From Henricia sp. BOLD:AAB3569 (taxonomy: Eukaryota > Echinodermata > Asteroidea > Spinulosida > Echinasteridae), in assembly GCA_037783545.1 (NCBI GenBank), contig JBBELK010000058.1, forward strand, positions 2,232,001 through 2,296,000: DNA of 64,000 nt, written 5' to 3'. A model generated the notes under the pieces. The model searched no databases, was not told the origin of the DNA, and worked only from the letters and a program-made list of their open reading frames with translations. The first letter of the stretch is position 1, and the number at the start of each line of letters is the position of its first letter. The translations under genes were made by a program, and so were the position numbers. This document shows, in pieces, positions 13,201-28,200 of the stretch.

Positions 13201-16200
13201 GATTCTCTTAATCTATCAATGTTTCCACTACAATTATCATGACAAAACACTTTGCGGTCACACGGCCTACATAGAACAACTAGCATATGGCAATTCTGTG
13301 AATGATTCCATATTTCATTGGATACATGTAGGTAAAAGCTGAGGGAGTATACCACTGTGCCTCCATAGCTCAACTGGTCGAGCATCAGCCTGGAGAGTCA
13401 GAAGTCTCGGGTTCAAATCCTGATAAGGCCCAAATGATTGTTCTATCGTCCCATGTTTGGTTGTTTCATTTCAATGGTATTTAGACACGATACCAAATTC
13501 TGCATTCCTTCATTTGCCAAAATGTATGTCTGTTTTGCACCATTTCTCTCGGTGAAACGTTTTTGCTTTGGAAGAGTCAAACACCAACACCACACAGGTA
13601 TTTATGTCAACAGTTACGGAGTAAGTGATTGTATTGCATTCAATACAACGTTATTTAGTCCACACAGACAGGCTATTATTCAAAATCAAAAAGGTTTAAT
13701 ACCACTAAAATAACGATTTAGAGTACAAAAACAAATTGCACCAAACAAAGTACACACAAAGATTAAAAAAACAACAAAAACATGCTGGGTCATTCCTTGT
13801 AAACTAGGTCCGAGTTCAATTACTTTTTCTGGTTATAATGTGGTTTTTCTTAGTATTTGGGAGCTTTTCCACCACCAGAATGGTTTTCAGGGCTATATAG
13901 TACTGTTGTGACTTTTGAATAAATGTCTGTTTAACTAGCTACGGAATGACCCTGCTGCAGGCTACAAATGGATTGCACTGTACTATTCACTAGCAATGTG
14001 TGATGTCATCTTCTAGCCTGTATGTGATCTATTGATTGCTTTCGATGAAGTAGAACATCCAGGAATGTGTGGTGGTCAACAGTCACGCGTGTACATGCGC
14101 GCGCCAATAGATGCACATGAACACGCGTAAAAAATACTCACCAGCGTATTTTCATTGAAGATGCCACACATGCGCGTTGCGATACGTTCAAAATATTGAG
14201 CATGCAGTCAGCTTGTAAACACGAAAGTGCTTCAGACATTTTTATCTTTATCGATACAACAGCCATGGCGCAACAACATAAAGCAAGGTTAAGCAACGGA
14301 GGTAAGTGCAACCAATTCGCTTTTCTTGCTCTGTTTGCCGGTTATTACTCGAGCCACGTAGGTCATGAAAAATGCCCACCAAAATGGTGGATGGAAGGAA
14401 TGCCGGAAAGCAATCAATACTGAATTAAATAGCTAACCAAAATGTGTAAAAACCTAAACGTAACTGTCGCCGTAACTTACATGTTAGCTTCATGTCCACT
14501 CTCTATCATACTTTCGGATTTTTTCTTGACATTGTACAACGGTGCTGATAGCCGCTCTGGGTTTGTGTAGTGTCTTGTTCTTAAAGGCTGCAAAAAGAGT
14601 TAAAAAACAAAGTCGAATGAATCAGTCTGCAGATGAAATTTGTCAATAAATGTCTGCTTAAAAAGCAATTTTTAAAGTTACTTTTTCTAAAAGGAGCCTG
14701 ATAAATTCATTGGTAAATGCAGTGCAAATAATGAAGTACGGAGCGTGATCCAATTCCTTTCCCTCATGTGAGGGACGGAAATCAAGAGACAAATGCCTTT
14801 CCTTAGTCAATACAACAAATGAACCTGTAATACAACAAGTGAACCTGTATGCTTACCTGCTACTGATGTTAATACACGCACCCAGTTTATCACATGTTGA
14901 AACTGACATTACGGTTTTATGCAGAGGTTGTTTTTATGCGTGAGGGACGGACAATCAATAAAATTTTACATGCATTTTCAACTATTTCTTGAAAATGTTA
15001 TGGCACAGTGTGCCCAGCCAAATTTATTCTGTTAATTATTGTAATATGATTGTAAAGTATGGGCATTTCTTTACTGTTTGAGGTATTATTTTGATTCATT
15101 TAAGAATTTTTTTAATTTTATATCTAGTGTTTACCAGTTTTGGATCGCGCTCTCCGCAAGATACCGGTACATGGACTACATGTAAAAAAAAAAACCCTAC
15201 TTTTGATCTTGAATAACTTTATCATATTTCTACGGATTTAAACCAAAATTTCACATCATGTAAACAAGGCCCGACAATTTCCTTGAGTGAGTTTTATCAG
15301 TTTTGCCCAAGAGGTTGAGATTTCAACACCATACGAAAAAAAAACCCTAATTTTTAGAATTTGCCACTTCTTGGCATCCGCCATTGTCAAGGAAATTGTC
15401 TATGTCTGAGGTCCCTTTGCACCTCTTGATGAATTGCGCGAAATGATCAAGATGGTTTGCGTAACATTTGGAGTGATCCCGCCTTTCCCCAGAAGCACAT
15501 TGCATCTGAAAAACATCTCAGGTGTGTTTTAACTAAGGCCGGTGAAATAATGAAAAACAAGGATCATCCTTTACACCATTATTATTATTTCATGAGGTCG
15601 GGGAAAAGACTCCGAAGCATCCAATGTAGGACTACACGCCATCTTAATTCATTTGTGCCTTTGTCAGTAAGAGTTTTTAATGATTCTTAATGTGTTTTTT
15701 TTAAATATTTATTTTTAATTTAGTGTTTTGTTTTGGAGCTGTCATCAATTTTGTAAATTTTCCATTTTTATCTTTTAAATGGACAATAAATAAACGAATT
15801 GAATTGAATTGAATACACGCACAAAGCATTCACTCGATGCATGACGCACGCGTACGCATGTGCTTTGGTGCTCTGTGCTGCACAGTACCAAAAACACCCC
15901 TTATCCGCAAAAGCTTCATTTTATATAATAATTTAAATTCATGGACTCACAGGTGATGTTGACGATGAGCTTCTTCTCTTAACAGGCAAGGCCGGCGGCT
16001 CACCCCCAGAGCTACCCTCAAGCGAGCTTTCTGATTGGTCGTCAATCTCGGCATAACTGGCACCCGACACTGGCCTGCGTCCATTCATCATCCCATTGCT
16101 ACTACCATAGTAGGAGTCCAGCAATAACTGTTCTCTGCTCTGTATGTATTGGCCGTTTGGAGCAGGATAATGGTTTTCCGACACGGCGACAGAGTTATGA

Positions 16201-19200
16201 CCGATATGCTCGTAGTACGTCATTTCAAATTGGTCCTCTGAATATCCGTGTAAGAGGTCCAGATAGGTATTGACTGGGGAGGGGAAAAAAATTAAAAGTG
16301 TACAGTTGGAAGACTTGGGGGAGGGGCAGAGGGGGTTGGGGGGGGGGGGGAGGGGAGGGAGAGGGGGTTGGGGGTGGGGGGGGGGGGGGGGGGGGGTTGG
16401 GGGGTGGGGGGGAGGCTAAGACAGGATATTTACTGCACAGCACAAGTCATATGCTTACAAAAAAATGCAATTTATACATGGACCAAAATATTGATGAGGC
16501 TGAGAGATGTTTCCAGTCAGTCCTGATGAAGATATCCGGATCGAAACGTTGACCGAACCATTCGGTATCTATGGATGTTGTGTTCTAATAAGCTTAATAA
16601 ATTTAACAATTTTTGTATCTAGATGTAACATACGTTATAAGTTGGAAACCTCTTGTGGCAAGACTGACTGCAGGCACCAGCCTCAATAAGAGCCACTCTG
16701 CCTGAAGTGCCTCCCTGAGCTCCTGCACTTTTGGGCTGCATGGGAGACACGCAGATGCAGTGGTCAACTCATCCCAACCAAAACCCATGAATCTCCCGGA
16801 AAAAAATTGTCACAAATTGTCACATTTCTTTCTGAAGGAACCACTTTGTTCAAACAGGTCCTCCTGGAGGAAATCACTGATGCGGAACACTTTTGAAAGC
16901 AATTTCATTGAACTTGTACAAGTTTGTATTCAGCAAACAAATTTGGGGTTAGAGAAAAAAAGTGGTCCTCATTTAGACCTGTGGGCAGATATTCTACGAC
17001 TTGCTAAATAAAATAAAATAAAATAAATTAAAAACACGCCTTCCATCTTAGATGTTTTTCCTTATGTCATACTTACTGTGCCTCATTTGTTTGGGTGGCA
17101 GGGGTGGTGGTACATCATCATAGTGAGCAGTATAACCATATTCCCTCTGATGAGAGTCCCTGCGATCTAAGACCTCATCTTGGGGCATCCCTACAGTAAA
17201 CACAACCTCTTGAAGATTCTGACAACGATCCGATAACTCCTGCGCTTCCTCGGGATCCACGTTATCATAAGCCGACAAATGCCGCTCCAAGCGCGGCCGT
17301 TGCTTAACTGGTAAACACGGTGGCGTGCTGTCGGAGCCACTGTTAGACACCCTCTCAAAGTCTCGGTGCTCGGACGATGACGTGCTTGATCGACGACTGT
17401 GCTGGAGGGATAATCGTGACATGTCCGGACTTTCCAACTCCAAACCGTGGATACTGGGTGACGATAACTGACTACTGAGTAGGGATTCTGGTCTGCTGTA
17501 GGAACTACCATTGCTCATGTTTGAATGTTGGCTGATAACCGACACCGAGCTGCCTGATACTAAACAGTCTACCAGTGAGCCTATTGGGTAGGTCCCGTCA
17601 TCGGACGCATTGTCATATAGTGAGTTGCCTCTTCTTTCGGCGCGACTGTGCCGTTTGGGTGGGAGAGGTGGGGCTTCAGAGTTGCTGAAATGTAAAGGAA
17701 AAATGTCTTAAAAACCAGCAAAAACGTGACTTTGTCTCTTTAATTCATTAGCAAAAGTTTTTTGAATAAACTCCTTTCAGAGACCTTAAAGGAGCATGTC
17801 CAGATTTTTCCAGAAAAATTCATTCTAACCTAAGAATCATATAAAATACCTCCCCAAAATAGTATCCATGGGAAGAACACAGGAAATTTACAATCTCCAA
17901 TTTGGATGTACATGTAAAAGCAAAAAGGTTGGTGTAATCACTGCAGTGTAGCACAGATAAATTAGTTTTCAAAACATCAGTGGTTTTTTGACAATATCCT
18001 TGAAAATATACAGAATATGAGAACGAGAAATTTCAGAATCTTAATGAGAAAAATATGACAAATTATATGGTATTAAAATCCCAACACCCATGGGGGAAAA
18101 AAGGGTGTCAAAAATTTGAACCTTTAATAGTTAATAGTAATGTACTTTAATTGGCACTTCACATACACGTACACATACAGACAAATATAAACTAGATGTA
18201 ACAGAATATAACAAAATTTAAAAAAAGAAACAGAGTACATGTAGACATAAAACACAAAAGACCTGGGGCGGTATTCAATTCAGTACTTAAGCCAAATATT
18301 TAAGAATTTTACTTAGTTTTTGGCTAAAGTAAAATACTTAGCCAAAATCGGTATTCAATTCGCAAGTGGCTAAGTTTTTTACTTTAGAAAAATACTTAGA
18401 ACATTTGGTATTCAAATGGTTCTTTTTGGGAAAGTATTTTACTTAAATTTGAGAAGGCAGGAAAGCACACTTAAGCAATTTTTACATACATCATACGCAT
18501 ACTGCAACCGGTTTAGACAGGTTTTGTTTTGGTGCGCGTGTTGTGCGTTTTGCGTGAGAAAAACGCTTATGAGAAGGCGCGGTTCATGGCGCGTCATACG
18601 CTGTATTCGATTGGCTGTTTAGGGAGTTCTGCGCTCTGTGTTTATTTGTAACGTCACAATTTATCTAAGTATTTTACTTACTATAGTAAAACTCTTAGAA
18701 GGCTTTGAATACGAGATAGGTCATTTTTTTAGCCAAGCCAAATACTAAGTACAGTTTTTACTTAATTTAAGTATTGAATTGAATACCGCCCCAGGACATA
18801 AACAGTGAAAGGATGCCAAGGAGAAAAACAAAAGTGAAACAAAACACTGTCGTAAATAGGGCGTGTCTCTTCAAATAGGGTGTGTCTCTCCAAATAGGGT
18901 GTGTCTCTCTAGAGACCATAGCAGCCACAAGCAGCCTGAAGCATAAAGCCCATAGCTGCTGTAAGCGGCCAACACCCCTAAAACATTTGAATTCTTCACA
19001 TAGATCTACATGTTGTACATGTACTCAACATTTCATTGTTTGTAATTTTGTTCAGTAGTTTGAAGAAGCGTGTTCAGATTTTACTAGAAAATGGATTTTG
19101 GTCAAACGAAACCATACCTCCCCAAAATACTACTGTATATGACAAGAAAACAAGAAATTTGGAAGTAATGAAATGAAAATTTGATAGTGAACAGGTCCCT

Positions 19201-22200
19201 CAGTTGTAACACCACAAAGTGGCAAAGAATATAAGTTCAGGGCTCGAATTTCATAAAGAAAATCTGCTAGACCACAGGGTTAGTAGCTCAAATCATTTAC
19301 TGGACCGACGCTATTTTTACAAGACCAAAGCCACAAGGAATGTGGATTTACTGTTTCGTTAGTTTCAAAATGCACCGGACCACTGGTCTAGTACAGTAGA
19401 GAAAGCACTAGACCGAGGCTTAAATTACTGGCCTCGGTCCACTGGTCCAGTGGGTATTTCGAGCCCTGAAGTTCCAGGCTGTTTTGATTCGACACCAAAA
19501 TTGAAAATACGATCTTATTTTGATTTTTCTACCCCTACAAATGTATTTTGGCCCATATCTCAAAGTAAAGATTGCCGAGTTCCGACTAATTTTGCTCAAT
19601 CACATGACAATCTGACTTTTTGTAGGAAGAAGAAAAAATGCTACCATTTTTGGTAGCATTTTTAAACTGTGTTTTGTGTCTCATTTCTGGTTGTTAAGGA
19701 AATTATCACATTTACCATGAGCGAGCACTTTCCCAACTCATGACAGTGACACCCAAATTTCCTGCCCGGCTTTACCTTGCCCACACAGCCAAGATGTCCA
19801 TGACGATTGCAAAATATTACACAATAACAAAACAATCGCACATGTCCTCTGCACAAGGACACCTTGCCGAATTATAATCCAATGGAAACAATGGGACATA
19901 ACAAGTTATTACACAAGGTATATAAAATTTAGTCTACATAAAAGACAGTCGTCATGTGATTTCTATTGTATTTGTGAAGTGAGAATATAAAAACATGAAA
20001 ACAGGCTTAAAATAAGTCCCATTTCACAGGAACATTTTACTTAAAGGCCCTGTATGATCTGTTTTTGAGCGATTCTGCGAATAAAACCATTATAAATTAA
20101 AAGAAAGACATCAACAAACTCATCCAAAGAAATTTCAGCTTTGTCAAATGTACCACGTTTTTAAAAAAACATGAAAATCCATATGCGTTTTCCTGGTCTT
20201 GGCGGGGTGTTTCAAATATTCGTTCTCAGTTAATCGGGTACTATGTGGCTTGCGTCATGCACTCTGTGGCGCACATCATATACTGCGTGTGCGCGCGATC
20301 CATAAAAATATTAGCGGTGGAACACGCACACGCAGTACACAGCGCCCATGCATTTTGGACCGCGTAGATGCGAACCAAAAATAAGTAAATCGTTTGCAAA
20401 CGATCTAAATAATTTCATCTTTACAAATTATTTTCTTGTAAAATTATATCATTTTGAGCGGAAACCTTTCTTTGGGTAGTTGCTATTAATTCAATCTTTA
20501 CTTTCAGAACTTTTCCCCTGTAAACTCGTCGATTACTTTTTGGGGTCATTGCAAATGATACACTGGGCCTTTAATTGCAGTATTGCATAAACAATTTACA
20601 GGGGTCAAAATTAAGACTTGTGAAGCTTTTGTAGGGCCACGGAGGTCTAAACAAAGTATGGAAATATTCTTTGAAATTTAAGTACCATGGATAATTTTAC
20701 CTGGAAACTAGTTGTGTTTTTCCTATTCCAGGAATACTAAAGTTTATTTTGTAAGTCATCAGAGTGCAGGAAATAGCCACAGTCGACTCCAATTCAAAGA
20801 ACGAAAAGAACACGATTTTACACTACGGGCCACCAAAATGTTGTGAGGGCCAGTAAAACATCAATCATTAAATCGTGTTGTGGGTCACCAACTTTTATTT
20901 CCACATTAATTTCAACCCTGAATATAAACCATTTGTAGACAAAAAATTACTTGAACAATGCAAAAATCTGGCTAGAGTTCAAAAACCACTTATCTTTTTT
21001 TAAATGCACATAGCGACCACATTGGAGTTTTAAAGCAACACTCGCACCATAACCATTTGTGCAACAAATTTCATCATTACATTAATAACACACTGTACTT
21101 CCATGTGAGTTTATTCAGCCTCATGGACACAGCTGTTCCTTTAAACACTTTTTAGAAAGCAACTTCCTGATAATACAATCCACCAAGGCTGATTTCTAAC
21201 GATTATCCCGAGTGTGTCTTCCTTCCTCCTTGGCAAGGTCGTGACCTCTGCCGATATGGGCCTATTCATTGGAGGATTGCACTCGCGTATATCATTTTCG
21301 CTGATAAATCACTTTTTGGCATCATGATTGATGACCAGAAATTCTGACCAGAGACATTTGTGATATATGAAGTACGTTTTCTACATTCAAAATAAAAAAT
21401 TAATTAATTAAACAAAAAGAAAAACAAAACCAAAAACAAAATGGAGCTTGAGCTTCAGAATCTTTTACCTTTTGAGAATTTTTTTTTTTTTTTATCCTTT
21501 CCTTAATTTCTTTGAGTAATTTCCTTTTGGCGAACAAGATGATGTTATCCAACAAATTGTTTTTATCTTTTCTCCCTAAATTTTTTTTTTTTTTTAACTT
21601 AAACCTTCATTTTTCTTAAAACTTCCCTATACAAATTTCCCATGTGTCTTAAGCCGGTCGTACACCTTGCGTTCCGTCCGTGATCCGATCACGATAGCGC
21701 ATATTGTGCAGTCGTATCACAAGGTTTACGGGTTTTGTGATGCGTTCCGATGGCGATGCGGTCACGATTTTGTGTACGTGTCCGTCGAGCATGCTCGAAA
21801 TTTGGCGATTCTGTGCAATCGCAACGGAGTCGGAACGCAAGGTGTACGGCCGACTTTACCGGTACAGACCAAAATGTCTAACAAGTGTCTGCCCTGTTAA
21901 TGTTATGTATGTTGGGTTTGAAGTTATCTTCTTAAATCAAGTCAAAGTTATCTTCTCAAAAAAATTCAGTTATTTCTTCTACATGTATTTTGAGAGAAGA
22001 TAAGGCCCCCCCCCAAAAAAGTATTCTGTTTTTTGTCAGACCGAAGTTCCGGAATTGATGCGGCGACGCGGTTTTTTTTCCCCTCTTTTTACCCCTCCAT
22101 TGCACACGGATTCGTACACAGTAAGGCCTATAGTAAATTTGCAGAGCCGTCAAAACACAGAATGTTGTGAGAGTTTTCACTCCACAAACAATGGGCACGG

Positions 22201-25200
22201 AAATAAGTGGCATATTTCAGTCTTCAGCTCAGCTCAGACACGTTCTAATTCACAATCGCAATTCCTTGTTGTGTCACGTGAGAACTAGCCGCCATTGTTG
22301 CAGCTGATTAAACAACCTCATACTCACTATCATTCGTTCTCATTCGATATCAGTATCATCTGAATCTATTGCCCTGAGTACAAGGTCGAGCTGCCCGGGA
22401 AAATATAGACTTGTTCCCATTCCTTACGTACTGGTAGTCAGTCTAGAAAATGTGAAGCGGTGTGGCAATAGAGGGCACTGTTTTAGCTGCCGTAGGAAAC
22501 GGGCGCGCCGACCAGAGACAGAACATCTTTTTTTTTGCCTAAAAGCATTTCCAGGAAAATATCCGATAGCCAAAAGGGACTCTAGACCTAAGAAAAAACT
22601 AAAAGGTGTTGTGAAAAAGGGAAAGATTTTTTTTTTTTTAGATTCCTTATTTTTTTTTCAACTTACCTATCAACTTGTGTCACCAATATCCTCTGAGTGG
22701 GAAGAGGTGGTTTTGGAGGGGGAGCATCACCACATGATGCTATGGACCAGGAATCAATGGGGAATTCGTCAAGGATCTTCTTCTCTCTTGGGCTCAATGG
22801 TCGCTGGTCATACTGGTCTCTGATGAAGAAAACATTCAATAGACCTTTATCACGGCGCGGCCACCTTCTTTTTCTCCTATTGAAATAAACATAACCAAAG
22901 CAAGACTTGCAGAAAAACAAATTTGGTACCGTTTTGAAATTGTTAATTGTGTTCATCACAATGGCACAGGCGTAGCGCCATCAAGAGAGCGCGCAGCGTG
23001 GGCAGTGATTCTCAACGGGAGATTACACGCATTATCGCGCAGACGCACTGTTATCGTACCCGACACGTACTATGGGGAACAAGACAAAGACCCCGTTCTC
23101 TCTAGAGAAATCGCTTCGTTCGACGAAGATTAGTTTATCATCGTTAGTTAATGAAGCGTGCGTTCACATATCACTTAACGAAGATCGAACGAAGAGCGAG
23201 CGCTAACGAAGATCGAATGAAGCCGTAGGAGGTCATACATGCACAGCTGCCAACCCTCCCGGATTTTGCAACAGATTTTTCGGAAAATGACTAATTTTGT
23301 GAGTCCTGAAATGAACAAAACCCCTCCTAGATTGTCAATTAACAACCTTGGGGATTTTTAGATGCGTTTGGAGTCACGGAATGAACCTGTTTTCCAGGAG
23401 GGTTGGCAGCTCTGTACATGTGCGTCGCGCATCAAGCGCTGAGCTTTAAGCGTCTATGTTCGATGAAACAAAATAGCTTAATTTAACAAAGAAATCACTT
23501 AATCTGACAAAGCAAATTTACAATGTAAATGCGCCCTTCATTCGACAAAGAGATTTAGCAGGCGAAATTGAGACGGATGTCTTTTTTTAAATTTTTTTTA
23601 TTTAATGGGTTTAATGAACTTCAATTCGTAGCCCGTAGGCTGAGATACATAGGTGGGAGGCGCCCTTGGCAGCCGACGGCTGGAGACACCGGGGAATCCT
23701 GTAACTCTTCACGAAAGAATGCTAAATTCCGTAATTGTAAAGTAGTCCTAGTTTCCAGAATGTTTCCAGTAATAAGCCCAGTTCATATTTCCCCTGAGAG
23801 TGAAAGCGAAAGCAAATTTGATTCAACACCATCAAAACGTCACAGACATTTTCATCGCGGGAATGTACAGAAATTTGAACTAGTTTCAACTTGTGTGCGG
23901 TCAGACTTGTTTGAGGTCAGACTTGTGTCTTCGTGTTTGGTTTCGCGCAAAGTACAAGAATAACCCGGCTTTAAAGCTTACTCTTTTTTCTCGAAGTTTG
24001 GCTTAGGAGACTGTAGCTGGTCTTCCATATCAGGCGCTAGTTTGTTCTGTCTGTCCTTGAGTTTCTCAAGATACAATCTGACGAGTTCTTCGATCCCCGA
24101 GCGGACGGCTTCCGTCACCTCACTGCCCTCGTCTTTGTCCATGACCCTTTCGCCGTACAGGACGATGTTGTCTGCCCAGTGGATTAGGTTGGCCAGACTT
24201 TGGTAGACTTGGTTGTGGCACGACATTAAAATTGAGCTGTAAACACATAGAAACCATAGATTTGATTAAGAATGTGTTCCATTTCGGGCGTTTCATAATA
24301 AGAGCACCACCAAGATTTTCTGTCAGGGAGGGCAGAGCGGTCGACATCGGTGTATTCGTTGATTGCACAGACAATACAGATTTGATTTGAAAACGAATAC
24401 CTGATTCAGAGGTTGAAGTTTATTTAGGAAGCCAAGATTACAAAGAAAAAAGTTCATTTAGTGCTAAAAGTATAATAATATACTTTTATATATGTCAGAA
24501 GGCCACTGTACTGGTGTATTAACAAATGGGAAGTGTGTGGTAAGGTATAGAGGAAGTAGGAGAGTCCCTTTGTTACACATCATGCCGAGTATAATTCACC
24601 AGCGGATATGCAGAAAGTTACTGGTACTCTGTGGCAAACTTTTCCTGTGCAAGCCTACTGTTACTCCGTAACACAAAACAGCCCAAAAATGCACAATGTG
24701 CAAAAATTAGCAGTGACAATTGCGGTTGGACAGGCAGATTGAACCCGAATCAAAATGTTGTGTAAACTCGACAAATTTTCAGATTTGTGGTCACAATAAA
24801 AAGAGCGGGTCTGTATCCAGCTTTGGTGTTTCAAGTGTAAATATGCAGCATAACTGGCCCCCTTTCACCGTGTTTACACTGGTCTCGCGCTCGAGATCAA
24901 GATTGATCCCCTGATAAGAATGCGTCAGTGTTAACCGCAATGATCCTGAGTGCCGCGTTTACATTCTGTAGTCGAAGGTCATGCTCTATGTGTGTATGTA
25001 CTGATCAATGTGTGCATGGGTTGTGCATGTACAGTGTACAAGGCCACTTGAATTTCGCAGGCCTTTGTCCCGCTACACATGTATACGGCTGTGGAGCGGA
25101 TGCGGTAAAGATTAATTGCTTATCTAACTGCAAACTGATCCCGAGCTCAGGATCGAACCCTCCACCAACGCGAGACAAAAATCTCGGGGTCTGATCCGGG

Positions 25201-28200
25201 GCCAATTTGGTCCCAAGAGCGTTTACACTCAGTTTGTGATCCAGGGCTGATCCCGAACTCGGTGTTCGACCCCGAGCTCGGGATCAAGTGTAAACAGGGT
25301 GCATATTACTCTGTTGTGTTAAATGACAACTGGGTCTGTTGCTATAGGATTTTGTCTGTGGACAGGGTTTTCTAACACTACCTTTGTTCATTATTCAGAC
25401 ACTGGTTAAGACACTGATTAAGCTCCATGACTTCTTGTAAGATCTTGGTTGTGCTGCCAGCCAACAAAATCAATGTGTCCTTTTGAATAACCTCTGCAAA
25501 ACGGAGAAAAAATAAATAAGTTACCGAATTATCCTTTCATTAAACATTCTCAGCTTCTTGATAGCAGGAAATGTTACATAAAAACTTAGGGCGGATTGTA
25601 AAAAGCGGTCCGAGACTGGTTTTTTCCCTTTACCGGCTAACGCAAGACATGATAAGATCAGTCTATAATTATAGCCTACTTGCCTACTAGGTTGTGGTCT
25701 CAAATAAAAGCAATCTTAAGACTTAGGCTTGTCGTACATAATCAGTGTATAATTTTTTGATTCACTGGTACATCTTGCAGTTATTATTGATGAAAGAAGA
25801 CAAAAGTGTGGCAAAGGGATCACACATTACGTTCATTAGTAATATTTGATAACTGAAGTTTTCTGCAAATTTTTGCAAATACCTAACAATTCTGCAAGCC
25901 TACCTAGAAACCATTTCAGTGCCACCATAACTGACTTCTCTGATCCCTGCAGCTTATCCATGTCCTGAAAAATAAAAGGGATAAAAATATCACGAACTGC
26001 ATTCATATTGGACATTCTCATGGAGCATTATCACAGGGGTAATATTACTGTGCATTCTAATTGCAATTTTTCTTCCGAGGCAATGTGCAACTTTTACAGG
26101 GCAAAACATTTCACACTGGACTAAATATAGCCCAGTAAAACTACGGTACATCGACTGAGGAGAAAGTTTGCGAGTCCTCTCTTGGCCTGCAATTTTCACA
26201 TACCTGGGCTGCGTTCCAAACACGCGAACTTTGCAAACGTTTGCATCGTTCGCCAACAACCGGTACCCGGCCTTCCATAGACGAGTGCACAAAATCATTG
26301 TAACCAGTGGCGAACGTTGGCAACGTTTGCGTACATGTATGTGGAACGCAGCCCTGGTGGTCGCATTGGCTGTTATATTAAATAGCACAGCACTGTAACT
26401 GGTATTATTACATGTAGGTCGGTTTGTTTGGCGTGTGCATGTACATGTAGTGTACATACGATACTTTTTGCATTCAAATATAATAGCCATTATCATGAAG
26501 TGAAACATCACGTTGACATGTTTATACATCTTTTGGATACAATTTCTACTAGGGTACATTCCAAACTGGTACCCAAAAGAATGCAAATGACGTGCCCAAA
26601 ATGATGCGAACGTGGTGACCAAACCTACGTAAATGTGGTGCCAAAACTAAGCAAAGTGCCCAAAACTATCCAAAAGAGAAGGCGTGGGTTACGCTCATCT
26701 AGGACAGTATTCCCTTATTGTTGTTAATGGAGTTTTGTAGCTAGGACTCAAGGCATGTATTTTGTCATGTTCACAAAGCGTTTCTGACTCAAAATGTTAT
26801 CTTAATCCAATTCAAAAGCAGCTTAAACTGACCTTTTCAATGCCAACTTTACGCTGCAGTGGCTCAATCGCCCCCTGTTCCTTTACGCCACGACTCAGCT
26901 TTCGTCTCGTCATGTCTACGAAACTCCTCTTCCTTACGACGCTGTCGGAATCGTCCTTTGATGGAGTTTTCTTCTTCTCCTTATTTCTCCGGGGAAGAGG
27001 AAGTGTGTGAAACTTCTTATCTGAAAAAAAAAAATGAGACCAACAAAATAAATTATTTTCATGTATGAAAATGAAAGTTCCAGTGCCGTATCATGGCTTT
27101 TACTCAAGCTGCGACATTCTGAGAAAAGGTAACATAAGTCGCGCAGGCTCAGTCAAGTTTTCGCGACCATAATTCGAAATCTGCGGCAGATACAGTGTAT
27201 CCACGCTCATTAAAATACCAAAACACAATGGAAATTCCAGGCGTAACACAGATATTCCAGGGGGAACAAAGACAATTCAGGCGGTATCTTTAACAAAGAA
27301 CTAAAGGTATTTTTGACTATTTATTGGCAGAACCAACATTTAGCAAGAAACATGTTTCTGACGTAATCACTAGTTCAATTCAACGAATTAATAGTAAATT
27401 CCAGCCAGCCTATTCATTTTTATTTGTGCACACAAAAGTTATGGAAGAAGAACAAGTTTGTAGTCAGAGAAAGAGGAAAAGTGTTTCAAAATTCATGTTT
27501 TGAGATCATTTTTCTTCAATGTGCTTTCATTATCATACTCCGAGATCACTACTTAGTGGTATGTTGAGTTACATGTTACCGGTAGCACAACGCCAGGGTT
27601 TCCCTAGCTACACACATGTATAAATGTATGAAAACTACATGTACAAGGTTAACAACTTAGATACAGGATGACCGCCCCCTCCCCTACTCCCCCACCACCA
27701 CTACCGCTAATAAAGCCACCCATAAACACATTAATATGTTGTCGTGGGTGGCATTTTTGGGGGCTAATCAATATGAAACAAACCTTCAAAGTACAGCAAA
27801 CTTTAGAAATCAGCAAACTTACATTACACACTTAATTACACCAGGGTATGCGGATGAAACTTATGTCCCAAGAGTATAATCCATATATATTATCTTTCAT
27901 GTCAAGACAATGCACCACAAAATGTCTGTCTGTCTGTCTGAAATATGTCAGATCCTTTTATAGGAAAAGGTAGGCCTGATTTAGATCCCACAAGCCTTCC
28001 TGACTCAACTTCCCCCGTTAAGGATTGTCCGGAACACGTCTTTAATGATCAACCAGTCATTTAGGCTTGTTGCACAGGAAATGACCAGTTTTGGAAGCAA
28101 GCTACTGTGCACTGTCATTAGCACTTTATGTAAAGTGAATCTGAGGGTGCACATGTTCATGTACCTTAAAGGCACAGGCTCGTCAGCAATGCGCGCGTGC

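Noticed and set aside
16225-16552. Proline-rich and glycine-rich ORFs
   Set aside because: They translate the poly-G/poly-C tract and overlap the RAPGEF1 exon 8 border in other frames.
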